Source: Pseudocercospora fijiensis CIRAD86 (Eukaryota > Ascomycota > Dothideomycetes > Mycosphaerellales > Mycosphaerellaceae). Taken from it: a stretch of DNA of 64,000 bases. Below the pieces are notes generated by a model. It did not search any database. It was given only the letters and a program-made list of their open reading frames with translations, and had not been told where the DNA came from. Shown here in pieces: positions 20,673 through 30,499 of the stretch (the first letter of the stretch is position 1; each line of letters begins with the position of its first letter). Location: NCBI RefSeq assembly GCF_000340215.1, contig NW_006921535.1, forward strand, positions 1,678,483-1,742,482, written 5' to 3'. The translations under genes were made by a program, and so were the position numbers.

Positions 20673-22403
20673 CTACGCCAGCACCTCTGTCAGCAGATTT
20701 TCTGGCCAATATGCTTGGTCGTACCCATTGCCTCGCGTTCCAACGTTGTACTTCAGCTCAACCTCTCCATGGTAATCCGCAATAGGCTTCACCACGATAA
20801 AGTCGTGCCCCACGGCCTTGGAAGTCCTCTGCTCGAAGAATGCCGGATTGAACAACGTCTTGGAATCGTGCTGCTTCAAGAGGCCGATCATGGAAGGGAG
20901 TGTATACAGCATGCTGTGGTAGTTGCGGAACACGGGCGAGCCATGTCGAGACCAGACCTCGTTCCACACGTCCGTGGGATATTCGCCAACGGAGCGCACT
21001 AACCATTGCGAGTAGTAATTCAGTGAGACGTCAACCCCATAGGAGCCGCCTTCTTCGCCTCGCTTCATCACAGCATGCAGAATTGCGCATGCGCCTGCGA
21101 TTCCTGTGCAGTAGTCCGAGTTCGGGAAGATTGGAGTGACTGCCTCATCATGGCCCATGGCCCGGCCATAAGCCAGAGAAGTGCCGCAACAGGCGTCACT
21201 GATTTGCTGCCAGCCGCTGCGATGCTGCCATGGTCCATGCCAGCCATAGCAATTCTCCTTGACGTGGATGATTCCGCGCTCCCGATCCTTGACGAGCTCG
21301 AAAATATCTTTCCGACTCAGGCCATACTTCTCCATGACTGATGGACGATACCCTTCGACAACGATGTCGGCTTCTTTGATGAGCTCAACGAGCTTCAAAC
21401 GGTCCTCTTCGTTCTTCAAATGCAAGAACGTCGTCCACTTTCCCCAGTTCAGATCCTGGTGTACGCCTGAGAGATCTGTGACGTGAGGAGAGGTGACGCG
21501 AATCACACTAGCCCCGAGTTCAGCAAGACCACGAGTGACTGCAGGTGCAGCAATCACTCTGGTGAGGTCGACGACCTTTAATCCAGCGAGCGGCCGCTGA
21601 GCTGACGATGGATTTGACCCGTTTTCTGGCCACCAAGATGCGGCCTGCTTGGACTCGGGAGCCTTTTGGATCTCGTACAAGCCGACATGGGCGTTGGCTT
21701 TGCCGTGCTCGGTTTGGAAGAATTCGTCCTTGGACCAGCAAATTGTGCCTGCCTGTCGATACTTCTCATTCATGAGTATATCCAGGTCCTTGGAATTCCA
21801 ATGACCAACAACATCCTGGAATCTCTTCACGGCAGAGTCGTACTCCTCCTTCGGATCGCCATCCAAAGGCTGGCCGAGAGCAGTGAGAGTTGGATCCGGG
21901 TTCATGCTTCCATGCACGTGGTAGTATCGGCCATCCTTCGTCCTGTAGATGTTTGTGATGAGCGATCTCTGCGGAGATGCACCGGCTCTATGCAGATCAC
22001 AGTTCTGAATGCCGACCTTGGCCAGCGCGTCCGTGCTGAAAACATTCTGTCCTCCGCTCGAGCTTTCTTGGCCGACTATCTGAGCAAGCATCGGCGACAT
22101 GACGAATAGCGAAGCGTGATCCGTGTTGATGTCCACCTTGGAAAACGGAGCTCCATATTTCCTCGCCCGCAGCAAATTCAGCATGCTTGCTTCGAATGCC
22201 TTCAGTGCCGCAGCACTTTCCGCGAAGCGCCAATTGATCGGGATGCTTGGCAAGTCATTACCAGAGAAGTGAACCAGTTTTGCCGCATCCTTGATGTCGC
22301 CCGGTAATTCTGGAACAAGAGGATTGTTCAAGATCTCTTGCTCGAAGATCCTTTGCGCCTCTTTAGGTACCGAATATGGAATGCTTTCCCCTGCTGAACC
22401 CAT
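20673..22403 (-). CDS. Class III (CaiB/BaiF) CoA-transferase family protein
   Basis: Protein of 576 residues from the ATG at 22403. Family III CoA-transferases move CoA between carboxylic acids; relatives include alpha-methylacyl-CoA racemase. Core signatures: RPLAGLKVVDLTRVIAAPAV, LGASVIRVTSPHV, ADIVVEGYRPSVMEKYGL, and FPNSDYCTGIAGACAILHAV, whose Asp is the expected acyl-carrier residue. The family core is about 400 residues; here an N-terminal extension of about 250 residues carries a partial, weaker copy of the fold, as in other fungal members. No signal peptide or peroxisomal SKL end is seen. It is divergent from the AtuA-type gene, 613 bp away. Confidence 0.85.
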   Translation of the reverse strand: MGSAGESIPYSVPKEAQRIFEQEILNNPLVPELPGDIKDAAKLVHFSGNDLPSIPINWRFAESAAALKAFEASMLNLLRARKYGAPFSKVDINTDHASLFVMSPMLAQIVGQESSSGGQNVFSTDALAKVGIQNCDLHRAGASPQRSLITNIYRTKDGRYYHVHGSMNPDPTLTALGQPLDGDPKEEYDSAVKRFQDVVGHWNSKDLDILMNEKYRQAGTICWSKDEFFQTEHGKANAHVGLYEIQKAPESKQAASWWPENGSNPSSAQRPLAGLKVVDLTRVIAAPAVTRGLAELGASVIRVTSPHVTDLSGVHQDLNWGKWTTFLHLKNEEDRLKLVELIKEADIVVEGYRPSVMEKYGLSRKDIFELVKDRERGIIHVKENCYGWHGPWQHRSGWQQISDACCGTSLAYGRAMGHDEAVTPIFPNSDYCTGIAGACAILHAVMKRGEEGGSYGVDVSLNYYSQWLVRSVGEYPTDVWNEVWSRHGSPVFRNYHSMLYTLPSMIGLLKQHDSKTLFNPAFFEQRTSKAVGHDFIVVKPIADYHGEVELKYNVGTRGNGYDQAYWPENLLTEVLA

Positions 22404-23016
22404 GGTGGCAGCTCAAGACGCCTGCATTCGCTCGCAGATGTGGTAAATATTGTGAAAGCAGGACTGTAATCTAGCTCTGAGTCGTCAAGAACTTGCAAGG
22501 ACGATGTGCCAGAAGGTCAATACTTATGTCGGTAGTGAGTGAGGGTTGAGATCGGCGGACTGCAGGAGTTTATTGATAAGCATAGGGCAAGGATTGAAGG
22601 ATTCTGACTTCATCCAGTTCTCCACGAGATTGTTTCTCAATATGAGTTGAAAAGGTACAGAAAGCAAGGTTCACAAAAACTTCCGAGTCGTCAATATCGA
22701 CATGTATATAGGTCGTTCGGTTCGAAGCTCCGTCATGTGGATTGGAGGAGGGGTCGGACACAGATGCCGACCAGGGTCTGAGTCGTACTTTCGAACGACA
22801 ACAACGAATGAAGTGCCATTGCCATACGGCTACTGCATCGGGCTATAGCCGGTAGCCGAGAGGGGTCGCGAGGCTTTAGAATGCAAGAGAGATCTGCTGT
22901 ACCTTGATGACTTCACTAATAACCACAAAAGGTCAGTGATGGTCATTGCTCAACGATCGTCTCCTAAGTATCAGCATCGATCCATAGACTTTTCCAAAAA
23001 TCCTCAAGGTGTCAGC
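22404..23016. promoter_or_regulatory. Shared divergent promoter region
   Basis: The 613 bp between start codons at 22403 (minus) and 23017 (plus) must hold the promoters of both genes. No specific transcription-factor site is claimed. A 63-codon frame at 22,570-22,761 on the minus strand lies inside and is taken as chance. Confidence 0.5.
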
Positions 23017-24957
23017 ATGGGCTCAATACAACGCCCCGTTCGCATTGCGAACTGCAGCGGAGCTGTTCCAGATCCAGGAACACATATGCAAGTCATCAAA
23101 CATACATACCTAACGACCCTTCAATCTAATCCCAAAAATCCCAGGTACAACCAAGCCAAATACGGGCCTGTTGACGTAATAACAGGCGACTACCTCGCAG
23201 AAATCAATCTCGGAAACGACGCAGAAGCCTATCAAAAAGGCGAACATCCAGGCTGGTGTCAAACCGCCTGGGACGGAATCGAATTAACAGCCGACCTCAT
23301 CGCAGAAAAACGTATCAAAGTCGTGATCAACGGAGGGTCCTTGAACCCCAAAGGTCTCGCTTTGAAAGTGAATGATTTGGTAAGATCGAAGAATTTGGAT
23401 TTGACGGTAGCTTACGTTGAAGGCGATGATTTGTTGCCGAGGATCGAGGAAATTTTGAAGAGAGATGAGGAGAAAGGTGGGTTGGCGCATCTTGATACGA
23501 ATCATCCGAAGGTGGAGTTGGCGAAAGATACGAGTGTGTTCTTGGATCCAGAGAATCGGGAACGGAATCGGATAGTTTCTGCGAATGCGTATCTTGGTGG
23601 GAGAGCGATTCGGAAAGGGTTGGAAGAGGGCGCTGATATTATCATTTGTGGGAGAGTTGCGGATGCGAGTCCGGTAATTGGTGCAGCGGCTTGGTGGCAT
23701 CAATGGCGCGATGACGACTTCGACGCTCTAGCCGGAGCGCTCATCGCAGGACATTTGATCGAGTGTTCGACTTACATCACAGGAGCGAATTTTGCCGGAT
23801 TCTACGAATATGAGATTCCGGAACTTTTGAATTTGATCCCGGCGATTGTGGAAGTTGAGGCGAATGGTGATTGTATTGTGACGAAACACGAAGGGCCGAA
23901 TGGATTTGTGACGGCTGATACTGTCAAGTGTCAGTTCTTGTATGAATTGCAAGGGAATATTTACCTGAACTCGGATGTCAAAGCGGATACAACGCATATC
24001 AAGATCGAAGATGTGGGGAAGGATCGTGTGAGGGTGTCTGGCACGAAAGGGCACCCGCCTCCTTCTACGACGAAGTTGGCTGTGTTCTATAAGGGCGGGT
24101 ATCAGTGTGAGTTGCTACTCAATGCTTCAGGGTATGCTACCGCGAAGAAGTTTGCTCTGCTAGAAGCGCAGATCACAGCCAAGCTCAAGGAATGGGGTGT
24201 GCTTCACAAGTTTGACATCTTGGACTTCCAATGGGTCGGTCGGCCAGAAGAAAATCCGTCTTGTCAGCTTGCGTCCACGACATATCTCCGAGTCTTCGCA
24301 CAAGCACATGATCGAGGCATTGTGGCGATGGTATTAGGTGCGTACGCCACGAATGCCATGCAGCATTTCGCCGGCTTCCACAGTTCTTTGGACATGCGCA
24401 CCGGTATCCCGAAACCTTTCATCGCCTTCTATCCCGGCATCATAGAGCAAGCTGAGCTGAAGGAAGGTGTGGCCATCATCAACCCAACAACAGCAGAAGC
24501 GACTTGGCATGGAATCCATCCGCCAAAGGAGACCGAGATCTTGGCGCCTCGGGAAGACTACGAGCCAACAAATCCAGTAAGCTTAGAGGCATTCGGCGAA
24601 ACCGTGATGGCTCCCATCGGTGATGTCGTGTTGGGACGTAGTGGTGATAAGGGCGCCAACGTGAACATTGGTCTCTTCGTGCACACTGGTGAAGAGTGGG
24701 ATTGGCTTCGAACGCTCATGACCAAGGACCAGCTCAAGAAGATGATGGGCACCGACTGGAAAGACTGGTATCATCTCGAAAGAGTCGAGATGCCAGACAT
24801 CAAAGCCGTGCACTTTGTTGTGTATGGACCGCTTGGGAGAGGCGTGACCAGTAGCAAGATTCTTGATGCCCTCGGGAAAGGCTTTGCAGAATTTATTCGT
24901 GCGGTCCACGTGCCGATTCCCAAGAAGTTCCTTGAGAGTGGCAGGCCGAGGCTGTGA
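23017..24957 (+). CDS. AtuA-type acyclic terpene utilisation family protein (DUF1446)
   Basis: Protein of 646 residues. I chose the ATG at 23017 (AGCATGG context, MGSIQRPVRIANCSGA) because the homologous region begins at once; 27 upstream codons are open but look non-homologous. The N-terminal 460 residues match the AtuA/DUF1446 family (VDVITGDYLAEINL, KVVINGGSLNPKGLA, IICGRVADASPVIGAAAWW). The C-terminal 110 residues (VVLGRSGDKGANVNIGLFV ... VVYGPLGRGVTSS) match the AtuA-like ferredoxin-fold domain often fused to it. In Pseudomonas, AtuA belongs to citronellol/geranyl-CoA breakdown; its exact reaction in fungi is unclear. Pairing with a CoA-transferase suggests acyl-CoA catabolism. Confidence 0.85.
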   Translation: MGSIQRPVRIANCSGAVPDPGTHMQVIKHTYLTTLQSNPKNPRYNQAKYGPVDVITGDYLAEINLGNDAEAYQKGEHPGWCQTAWDGIELTADLIAEKRIKVVINGGSLNPKGLALKVNDLVRSKNLDLTVAYVEGDDLLPRIEEILKRDEEKGGLAHLDTNHPKVELAKDTSVFLDPENRERNRIVSANAYLGGRAIRKGLEEGADIIICGRVADASPVIGAAAWWHQWRDDDFDALAGALIAGHLIECSTYITGANFAGFYEYEIPELLNLIPAIVEVEANGDCIVTKHEGPNGFVTADTVKCQFLYELQGNIYLNSDVKADTTHIKIEDVGKDRVRVSGTKGHPPPSTTKLAVFYKGGYQCELLLNASGYATAKKFALLEAQITAKLKEWGVLHKFDILDFQWVGRPEENPSCQLASTTYLRVFAQAHDRGIVAMVLGAYATNAMQHFAGFHSSLDMRTGIPKPFIAFYPGIIEQAELKEGVAIINPTTAEATWHGIHPPKETEILAPREDYEPTNPVSLEAFGETVMAPIGDVVLGRSGDKGANVNIGLFVHTGEEWDWLRTLMTKDQLKKMMGTDWKDWYHLERVEMPDIKAVHFVVYGPLGRGVTSSKILDALGKGFAEFIRAVHVPIPKKFLESGRPRL

Positions 24958-25688
24958 GAACGATCTGTAGCATTCCATTATGCGCGACAGCTTATTGCAA
25001 GCTTGAGAGGCACTTGTCGTGATGGAGGTACGTGAGCGTTGTACGTCTCGGGCTTAGACTGGACGCCGTGTTGCGATTCTTGGCGGAGCTGAATGTTTAG
25101 CCTCACAGTAGTGAGGGCCAGCAGTAGCACTTCACAGCCAAGCATTTCTCGGCTGAGCAGCGAGGTGCACATGAAGGAGCACCAAAATCGCACTGCAACG
25201 CGAGGCGTGGACAAAGATAGCATGTCTTACTGTGAGGACGTAGCCTTCTCACTCATAGACGTTCGCCGCTTCTGTAGTCTATCAAGCTCACCGAGGTCAA
25301 CCTCTCTTTAACACGCAGATATGTACGGCTCATACCCACGAGGTCTGTATTCTGCGTGCTGCTTATGGAGCTTCTGGACTCTGCACGTTATTCTCTTAAT
25401 TCTTGAGCTCGTCGTACTCACGTACCTGGTGCTATTATCTTCGGGGAGACCGGTCATGCGACCAGGTGAATATGTCAAGGCCGAGGAATACAACATTTGG
25501 ACTGACCGACGACTAGTGGTTGTGGTCTTGCACTAGCATTGGCATTGATCAACTTCGTGACGAGGTACCACAACGATGCGTAAGCTGCTCGCAGTCTCTG
25601 TGCACACAGGCAGAATGCGATGCACGTTGAGCCTGTGCACCAGAGAGCACATGAGGATGCTGCTGGCGATTCAACGAAACATTGAAGC
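24958..25688. other. Intergenic region with one possible small membrane ORF
   Basis: Between the AtuA-type gene and the OTU gene. A + strand frame at 25,321-25,536 (71 codons, ATG start) has one strong hydrophobic segment (TLHVILLILELVVLTYLVLL) and may encode a tiny single-pass protein, but nothing else supports it. Confidence 0.35.
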
Positions 25689-26582
25689 TCAAGGTGCCTT
25701 TCTTAGGCTGTTGTAGTGCTCGCCGAGACCAAAGCCATGCTTGTAGTAGCCAAGCCACGCAGTTTTGACGTCTTTGCCGGTGCTGCCTTCGATCTTCTCA
25801 AGCCGCCCGAAGTCTTGCAACACATTGATGTTTGTGCCATACGTCTTTGCGAGCGCAAGCAGCTCTAGCTGACCACCCCATTCGCCAGTGTTGCGTACTT
25901 TGTGAATGTAGTCGGGCAGTGGTTCTTCGAGAAAAGGCACAAAGTCATCCTGGTGCTGCTCAATATAATCGGCAGCTTTCGCACGGACCGCCTTGTATGG
26001 GAGTGAAGGCTTTTCATGCGAAGATGTGCCCAGCGGCAGACCCAATTGCTCCAGCTGGTCGGCGAAGGCGGAATACAGGCAATGTCCATCGGCGCGGATC
26101 TCTTTCTCGCTGAGCTTATGCTCTTTCATGGCCTCGAGCATGCGCTGTCGCTCCTGTTCCTTCATGTCCGGCATATTGTCCGCCTCTCGTGCGGCCTGGC
26201 GGGCGAGTTCTTCCTGCTCAGCAGCGCGTCTCGCCAGCCTGTCCTTCTGACGGTTGCGCTTCTTTCCTAGCCCAGCAGAGGTGGCGGCCGCCTCATCTTG
26301 CTCTTCCTGTGCCGCTGTATCGTCATTACTCTTCCTAGGCTCATCCGCATCTACACCCAGCGTGAGCTCTTCCAGCTGTTCCGCAGTGAGTTCCTCTGCC
26401 ACCGCTTCGCCATTGAGCTCTGCGACTTCTCTGGTCTGCTTCTCTTTCAGATCCCTCTCAAGGCCGTCACACTCATCATTGACAGCTTTCCTCGTCTTCT
26501 TGCTCGCCTGCTTCTTCTTCTGCGTGACACGACTCTGCAGATCCCGCTGCTCCTTGCGATGCCGTGCCTGCAGGTCGTCCAT
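25689..26582 (-). CDS. OTU2: OTU-domain deubiquitinase, OTU2/OTUD6 type
   Basis: Protein of 297 residues. The N-terminal 150 residues are a charged coiled-coil region starting MDDLQARHRKEQRDLQSR, the usual start of this family, with stretches of Lys, Glu and Ala. The OTU cysteine-protease domain begins at EIRADGHCLYSAFADQL; the triad is D165, C168 and H289 (GLGEHYNSLR). Conserved GGQLELLALAKTY and NINVLQ are present. Family members remove ubiquitin, in yeast from 40S ribosomal proteins. It is a single exon. The 5' end lies less than 200 bp from the start of the transposon block at about 26,760. Confidence 0.9.
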   Translation of the reverse strand: MDDLQARHRKEQRDLQSRVTQKKKQASKKTRKAVNDECDGLERDLKEKQTREVAELNGEAVAEELTAEQLEELTLGVDADEPRKSNDDTAAQEEQDEAAATSAGLGKKRNRQKDRLARRAAEQEELARQAAREADNMPDMKEQERQRMLEAMKEHKLSEKEIRADGHCLYSAFADQLEQLGLPLGTSSHEKPSLPYKAVRAKAADYIEQHQDDFVPFLEEPLPDYIHKVRNTGEWGGQLELLALAKTYGTNINVLQDFGRLEKIEGSTGKDVKTAWLGYYKHGFGLGEHYNSLRKAP

Positions 26583-26855
26583 AGCTGGCTGCGTTCAGAG
26601 AACAAGTTTACGCGGTCGGGCGTGACGTGACATGCGAGATCGTACAAGCGTGTTCTCGAAGCAACTCACCTTCCAAACAGCGTTGGAAATCTCTCAGTGC
26701 CGCATGCTTACTGTGTTTTGCGTTTGGGTTGAGAATGCCAAGACTGGAGGAGCCCTACCAAGATTTTACTAGTAAATTAGCTAAATCGTCCTCTGTCTAC
26801 GTATTCTCGTCTTAATATTGAATTGCTAAGCATATCGATAGTATAGCCGTTAAAT

Positions 26856-27971
26856 ATGCAATCTAAGGTATTATTATAGTTGTTCTACGCCTTCCTTAGC
26901 TACTACGCTACTATACTAGGTCGCCTACCCTCTAAGACCGCTAGACTCGTAGTAATATATTTCAACGACAATCTCAACGTTCCAACTATTGTCTCGAAGA
27001 TAGGAGTAAGTACGTCGACGATATATCGATAGCGGAAGTGTTACTAGCTATTTAGGGAGGTATATATACTAGATCCGGATCCGCCGGAGGTACCTAAACT
27101 AGGTAAGAAGAAGAAGGTTAAGAAACGCCGTATAAGGAAGATAACGAAGGAAATAGACGAGTAGTTACTAGAATACCTTAACGATCGACTAGATACTTAT
27201 CTTAAAGAGATATATATAGAATTATATAATAACTTCGGCGTAGAACTTTGCCCTTCGAGCGTATAGCGTACGCTTACTAATCGGCTCGAGTAGACTCGTA
27301 TAGTCGCTCGTTAAGTCGCGAAGGAGCGTAATCCGATAGTAAGAGCGATATAGTATATAAAGAGCTAGAATTAGCCGGTAGATAAGTTAATATTCCTTAA
27401 TAAGACAGCTTCTAATAAGAAGACTGCTTATAGGAAGTATAGATAGTCTCCGAAGGGCGTAGATTGTTACGACTTCTAGTGCGCTTAACACTAACGACGC
27501 CTATCTATATTACCGGCTCTAACTATTAATAGCTATCTTAAGTGTACTCTATATATAGAAGGCGCCGTAGATTAAGTTACATTCGATAACTAGCTCGAGA
27601 ATAAAGTAATGCCGCTAATTAAAGGCTAAGAGATAATATTTATTATAGATAATACGTCGATCTACTATAGTAATAGAGTTAAAGAGATAATAACGTTAGC
27701 CGGTTACAGATTAGAATACTTGCCGCTATACTCGCTAGATTTGAACCTAATAGAACAGACCTTTAATATACTTAAGAGGTAGATTAAAAAGCATAAGCGT
27801 ATATAGGAAGACTTTGAATGCTTTGCTAACTTTCTAACTTAGGCTCTTAAGTATATAGCTAGTATAGATATGCGTAGATTGTTCAAACATAGCGGTTATA
27901 ATATTAATAGAGTTGGCTTTAACGACGAAGCGACTAAGCTTAGCTTCGAGTTCGACAACCTATACCTCTAA
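26856..27971 (+). pseudogene. Tc1/mariner transposase, RIP-inactivated (Tc1-1)
   Basis: One continuous frame of 372 codons from ATG to TAA, broken only by TAG stops where Gln or Trp codons would stand. A helix-turn-helix N-terminus (VPTIVSKIGVSTSTIYR) is followed by the DDE core: FLNKTASNKKTAYRK (first catalytic Asp now Asn, a TpG-to-TpA change), IIDNTSIYYSNRVKEI (second Asp), and LPLYSLDLNLIEQTFNILKR (the PYSPDLNPIE-type motif with the third acid). Fungal Tc1-type element. I could not fix its terminal inverted repeats. Confidence 0.85.
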
Positions 27972-28029
27972 GTATACAATACTACTACTATATATACAAA
28001 TAATATTGTTTAAGATATGTAATATTAAG

Positions 28030-28308
28030 ACAACATTAAGACGAAGCTCTGCTATTAATTTTACTATAATCCGACTATTATAGCGGATGTTTTCGAATTT
28101 TGAAGGCATAGTATAGAATACTAAGCCCCGCTTCGAGCGCTCCGCTTATAAATCTTACTCTCTCCGCGGAGGACTCGAAGGGCGACAACGATAATTAAGA
28201 CATATATAACGGAGCAGATAATAAGCCGCTTTGTTCGCTATTACTATATAAACCCCTTACTAATCTAAACTAACGAGAACGCCCGTCGCTCTATTATAAA
28301 TGTCGTTA
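28030..28308. mobile_element. Left arm of element X, cut by the LINE
   Basis: Sequence left of the LINE. When read across the LINE target duplication, the minus-strand frame of the right arm continues here (ITTFIIERRAFSLV), which supports one element split in two. The outer boundary is not determined. Confidence 0.5.
28295..28308. repeat. LINE target-site duplication, left copy (14 bp)
   Basis: TATAAATGTCGTTA, repeated exactly at 42702-42715 on the other side of the LINE. Confidence 0.85.
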
Positions 28309-28464
28309 AGGGAAGACAGTTAAGAAGGAAGGGAGGACGAATAGAAAGCACTATATACTAGGGCAATAAACCTCTAAAAAAAATGGCAGCGAACAATTAG
28401 AGACGAAGGGAAGACAGTTAAGAAGGAAGGGAGGACGAATAGAAAGCACTATATACTAGGGCAG
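28308..28464 (+). repeat. 98-bp tandem duplication in the LINE 5' region
   Basis: The segment AAGGGAAGACAGTTAAGAAG and its next 38 bases at 28308 recurs at 28406, offset 98 bp, nearly identical. Looks like a partial promoter monomer array at the 5' end of the LINE. Confidence 0.8.
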
Positions 28465-28469
28465 AGGAG

Positions 28470-29480
28470 GTACTAAAGGCGGAGGATAGAAGAACCCCTA
28501 AGAGGGCATATAGGATAATAATCTTAGAACTCCTTAGAGGACTAAAAGCAATCTATAGCTAGGCAAGCTACGTAATTACAAAGGTAGCTAATACAGTCGT
28601 AGCAAAGATTACGAAGAAACAATAGGAGACAAGCCTAAACCACCGTACCTAGGTAGCAATAGCTAGTTAGGAGGCGCTAAAACCCCCGAGGACAGTAGTT
28701 AGAGTCTACATTACGGACCTATAGGAGCAAAAGGAAATCTAAGGACTTATAGGGAAAGAGATTGTAGAAAGAATTGCAGTTAAAGAAGTAATTAGGGCTA
28801 GGAACGAAGGTAAAGGGGTAATCAAGCTATTTATAGCACAAGAGTAGGATAAAAAGAAGCTAGAAACACAAAAAGAATAGACAACTAAGATAGGGAAAAT
28901 AGCAAAGGTCTCCTAATAGCAATTTATAATTATAGCCTATAGCATAATAAGAAGCTTTAAGGAAGAACAGGATATTAAGAGCCTATAGAGATAAAACCAA
29001 GCTATATACCTAGGCCTAAAGATTACAAAAGTAGTATAGATTAAAAGGAAAATTAAAGAGAGTAAGAAGCAGTCTTCCCTAATTATCTAGGTAGAGAGTG
29101 TAGAGCAAGCTAATATAGTACTAGACTAGGGGTTATTCTAGGACTTTAAAAGATTAGAAACAGAGATATACAGAAGCAACTATAGGATAATACAGTGCTT
29201 CAAATGTTAATACTATAGACACTTAGCAGCTAAATGCATAAAGACAACTAATACCTGCTCCTATTACGTAGGGGATTACTAGGTTAAAGAATGTAAAGCA
29301 TATAAGGGAGAGGCAAGATATATATACTACACTAAAAGACACCCCTCTTAGGCGAAGGAATGCCTAGTAAGAATATAGGCAGCTAGGAAGGCAAAGGAAG
29401 CCAGAATTAATACACCAAAAAGATATATAATAAGCTAGGGCAGCTAGGTATAGAAGCAACCTAGCTAAGTGCTATAAAAG
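28470..29480 (+). pseudogene. LINE ORF1 (zinc-knuckle protein), RIP-inactivated
   Basis: Charged, Lys/Glu-rich coding remnant ending in a set of CCHC-type knuckles at about 29,190-29,350: CFKC followed by RHLAAKC, then CSYYVGDY and KECKAY, then a third partial knuckle with KECLVR. Some Cys and His are changed to Tyr by RIP. ORF1 of Tad1/I-type elements binds element RNA. Coordinates are approximate because stops interrupt the frame. Confidence 0.7.
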
Positions 29481-29639
29481 AGGTCTAGACAAGATAATAG
29501 GTTCATATTTAGGGCCTTACTAGTATAAGAGAGTCACTAGCAACTAGGGAGACTAAGATACCTTAATATTGTAGGAAAGGAAGCAGGGCAGACAAAGCTT
29601 AGTCAAATATTAGTCTAAAGTAAGGGAAGACTAAAGGAA

Positions 29640-29895
29640 AACTTATAGGGAAATAATATAGATGAAACCTAATAAACATTGCAATATTACTAAACATTAT
29701 ACAGTACAATATTAATAAGAGCAAAGACAAGGTATAGAGGAGCTTCCTTTAAGAACTAAACCTAAAAGAACATTACATTATTGCAATCTAAGAGCCCTAG
29801 CTTAACCTATATATAAAGAGACTAGCAATAGTTAAAGACCTAAGATACTACCTAATTATCTACAACTAGGGAGCCCTAAGGATATATATCTATAT
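29640..29895 (+). pseudogene. LINE ORF2, 5' part (endonuclease start)
   Basis: Start of the apurinic-type endonuclease: an IIQYNINKSKDKV segment, then HYIIAIQEP, the expected N and QEP motifs. The frame is cut at 29,895 by Gypsy-1 and continues at 39,353. Confidence 0.75.
29890..29895. repeat. Gypsy-1 target-site duplication, left copy
   Basis: CTATAT directly before the TG of the 5' LTR; the same six bases follow the CA of the 3' LTR at 39347-39352. Confidence 0.75.
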
Positions 29896-30022
29896 TGGTT
29901 AGAGAGTTAGAGCCTAAGGCATCGACAAAGCGGACTTAGCATGCTACGAGAGCCCCCTTCCGTACTTAGAACTTCTACCTCTCTACGTACCTATCGAATA
30001 TACAGTTGCTATCACACTTCTA
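29896..30022 (+). repeat. Gypsy-1 5' LTR (127 bp)
   Basis: Begins TGGTTAGAGAG and ends CACTTCTA; the terminal CA has become TA by RIP. Same length as the 3' LTR. Confidence 0.85.
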
Positions 30023-30499
30023 CTAGCGAGCAGCAAGGGGCACAAAAGTGCAATAGTTACCGGCATAGAATAGCAGGTGCAGCGGCAGCGACATATTTAG
30101 GCAGTTTTAAGGCATAGCGACAGGCGTTTAGTGCATACAGTTTAAGCGAGAAAACGAGATGATACAGCATCAGAATACGGCGTTAGAATACAGCATTTAT
30201 AGCATTAGTAATAGTATTAACAGTAACAGCATATTGAACATTATTTAGCATTAGCATCTTATAGCAACAGTATCGACCGGGCGTACGCATCGCCCTGTAG
30301 TATTATTTACAGAAGACACGAGTACAGCTTCAATAGTATACGTATATGTTAGAATTTCCCCTACCGAAGGCACGAGATATATAGGAAGCCCTATATTAGC
30401 GTAGACAGCGGCTTTACGTAAGCGGAAATCACCTACCGAGCCTACCCGTATTCGGTAGTAGTATACCGAGGAGCCCGATACGTCGAGAACGACCCGCTC

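Noticed and set aside
22570..22761. 63-codon ORF in the divergent promoter
   Set aside because: Short, no homologue recognised, and lies where promoters are expected.
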